Source: Porticoccaceae bacterium (lineage in GTDB: Bacteria > Pseudomonadota > Gammaproteobacteria > Pseudomonadales > Porticoccaceae). From it: 6,682 nucleotides of DNA. The stretch spans positions 1-6,682 of the forward strand of contig DNBN01000184.1 in the NCBI GenBank assembly GCA_003491845.1, written 5' to 3'. Numbering within the stretch: the stretch's first letter is position 1; each line of letters starts with the position of its first letter. Below, piece by piece: positions 6,093-6,682 of the stretch. Both the position numbers and the translations under genes were made by a program. The notes under the pieces are model-generated. The model saw only the letters and a program-made list of their open reading frames with translations, was not told the DNA's origin and did no database searches.

Positions 6093-6674
6093 ATGTTAAA
6101 CGTTACTATTACAGAATCGGCTCAAGAGTATCTGGCAGGCCTGTTAGACAAGCAGAATTGCGAGGGTATTGGAATAAGAATGTTTGTATCGGATCCTGGA
6201 ACTCCAAAAGCAGAGACCTGTATTGCCTACAGTCGTCCAGGGGAGCACAATGATGAGGACATGATTGTAGAGTATGAAAAATTTAATGCCTACTATGAAC
6301 AGCGCAGTATCCCTTTTCTGGATGATGCAAAAGTTGATTTCGCGGAAGATAAATTTGGCGGTCAGCTGACGATTCGCGCGCCAAACTCACGACTTCCTAA
6401 TATTAATGATGACAGTCCATTGGAAGACAAGGTCAATTACTTGCTCTACAACGAAATTAATCCTGGTCTTGCCTCTCATGGTGGTGTGGTTTCTCTAGCT
6501 GAATTAGATAATGGATTTGCTGTTTTAGAATTTGGTGGTGGGTGTCAGGGTTGTTCTGCGGTAGATTTAACGCTAAAAGAGGGTGTTGAAAAGACCCTTA
6601 TGAGCAAGATTCCTGAGTTAAAAGGGGTCAAAGATGTTACCGATCATTCGGATACTACAAATGCTTATATGTAA
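6093..6674 (+). CDS. nfuA: Fe-S biogenesis protein NfuA
   Basis: A 193-residue cytosolic carrier that holds a [4Fe-4S] cluster at a dimer interface and passes it to apo-proteins, important under oxidative stress or iron limitation. It has the two-domain build of E. coli NfuA (191 residues). The degenerate A-type (IscA-like) N-domain covers about 1-100, with [16 protein letters not shown] at 28-43 and the [11 protein letters not shown] run at 88-98. The Nfu domain follows from about 108, with [13 protein letters not shown] (123-135) and the cluster-binding GGGCQGCS, cysteines 151 and 154. The protein ends 19 residues after the ELKGV motif. ATG 6093 is chosen over the in-frame ATG at 6075 because it aligns with the E. 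coli start and has AGGA (6083-6086) six bases before it. It appears to be a single-gene unit; what follows lies beyond the window. Confidence 0.97.
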   Translation: MLNVTITESAQEYLAGLLDKQNCEGIGIRMFVSDPGTPKAETCIAYSRPGEHNDEDMIVEYEKFNAYYEQRSIPFLDDAKVDFAEDKFGGQLTIRAPNSRLPNINDDSPLEDKVNYLLYNEINPGLASHGGVVSLAELDNGFAVLEFGGGCQGCSAVDLTLKEGVEKTLMSKIPELKGVKDVTDHSDTTNAYM

Positions 6675-6682
6675 GGTATAGG

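Noticed and set aside
6035..6253. 72-codon open frame overlapping the nfuA start
   Set aside because: It is mostly a frame shadow of nfuA, and the product resembles no protein family.

Overview
The window looks like a chromosomal segment of a gammaproteobacterium, probably marine or aquatic. The evidence is an NfuA very close to the enterobacterial type, a DUF2970 membrane protein (a family typical of Gammaproteobacteria), an HPPD of Pseudomonas type, and moderate base composition (mid-40s % GC by eye). I cannot name the genus.

Layout. (1) Positions 1-922, minus strand: 4-hydroxyphenylpyruvate dioxygenase (hpd), GTG start, C-terminus cut off by the window edge. (2) Positions 923-1002: a compact divergent promoter with a strong hpd promoter (perfect -35) whose -10 and start site lie inside a 24-bp near-perfect palindrome, very probably the operator of the next gene. 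(3) Positions 1003-1458, plus: a MarR-family regulator. (4) Positions 1665-3464 and 3754-5532, plus: two tandem, full-length but clearly diverged acyl-CoA dehydrogenases of the large (~600 aa, DmdC/FadE-like) family, each with its own Shine-Dalgarno and separated by 289 bp that hold small dyads and a perfect -10 box. (5) Positions 5612-5845, minus: a DUF2970 single-pass membrane protein with GTG start, convergent with the second dehydrogenase. (6) Positions 6093-6674, plus: nfuA, an Fe-S cluster carrier, divergent from the DUF2970 gene.

How they fit together. hpd and the MarR gene form a self-contained regulatory pair for tyrosine/phenylalanine catabolism: the repressor can control hpd and probably itself from one operator. 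The two dehydrogenases are FAD-dependent acyl-CoA oxidising enzymes. Their catalytic Glu is kept in both, but the residues around it differ, which suggests different acyl-CoA substrates. A functional link between them and the tyrosine genes is only positional. The DUF2970 and nfuA genes look like ordinary housekeeping genes.

I see no RNA genes, insertion sequences, CRISPR arrays or phage genes, and no intergenic stretch exceeds 300 bases. I found no strong case for a wholly new system. The best leads are the operator architecture and the diverged dehydrogenase pair.
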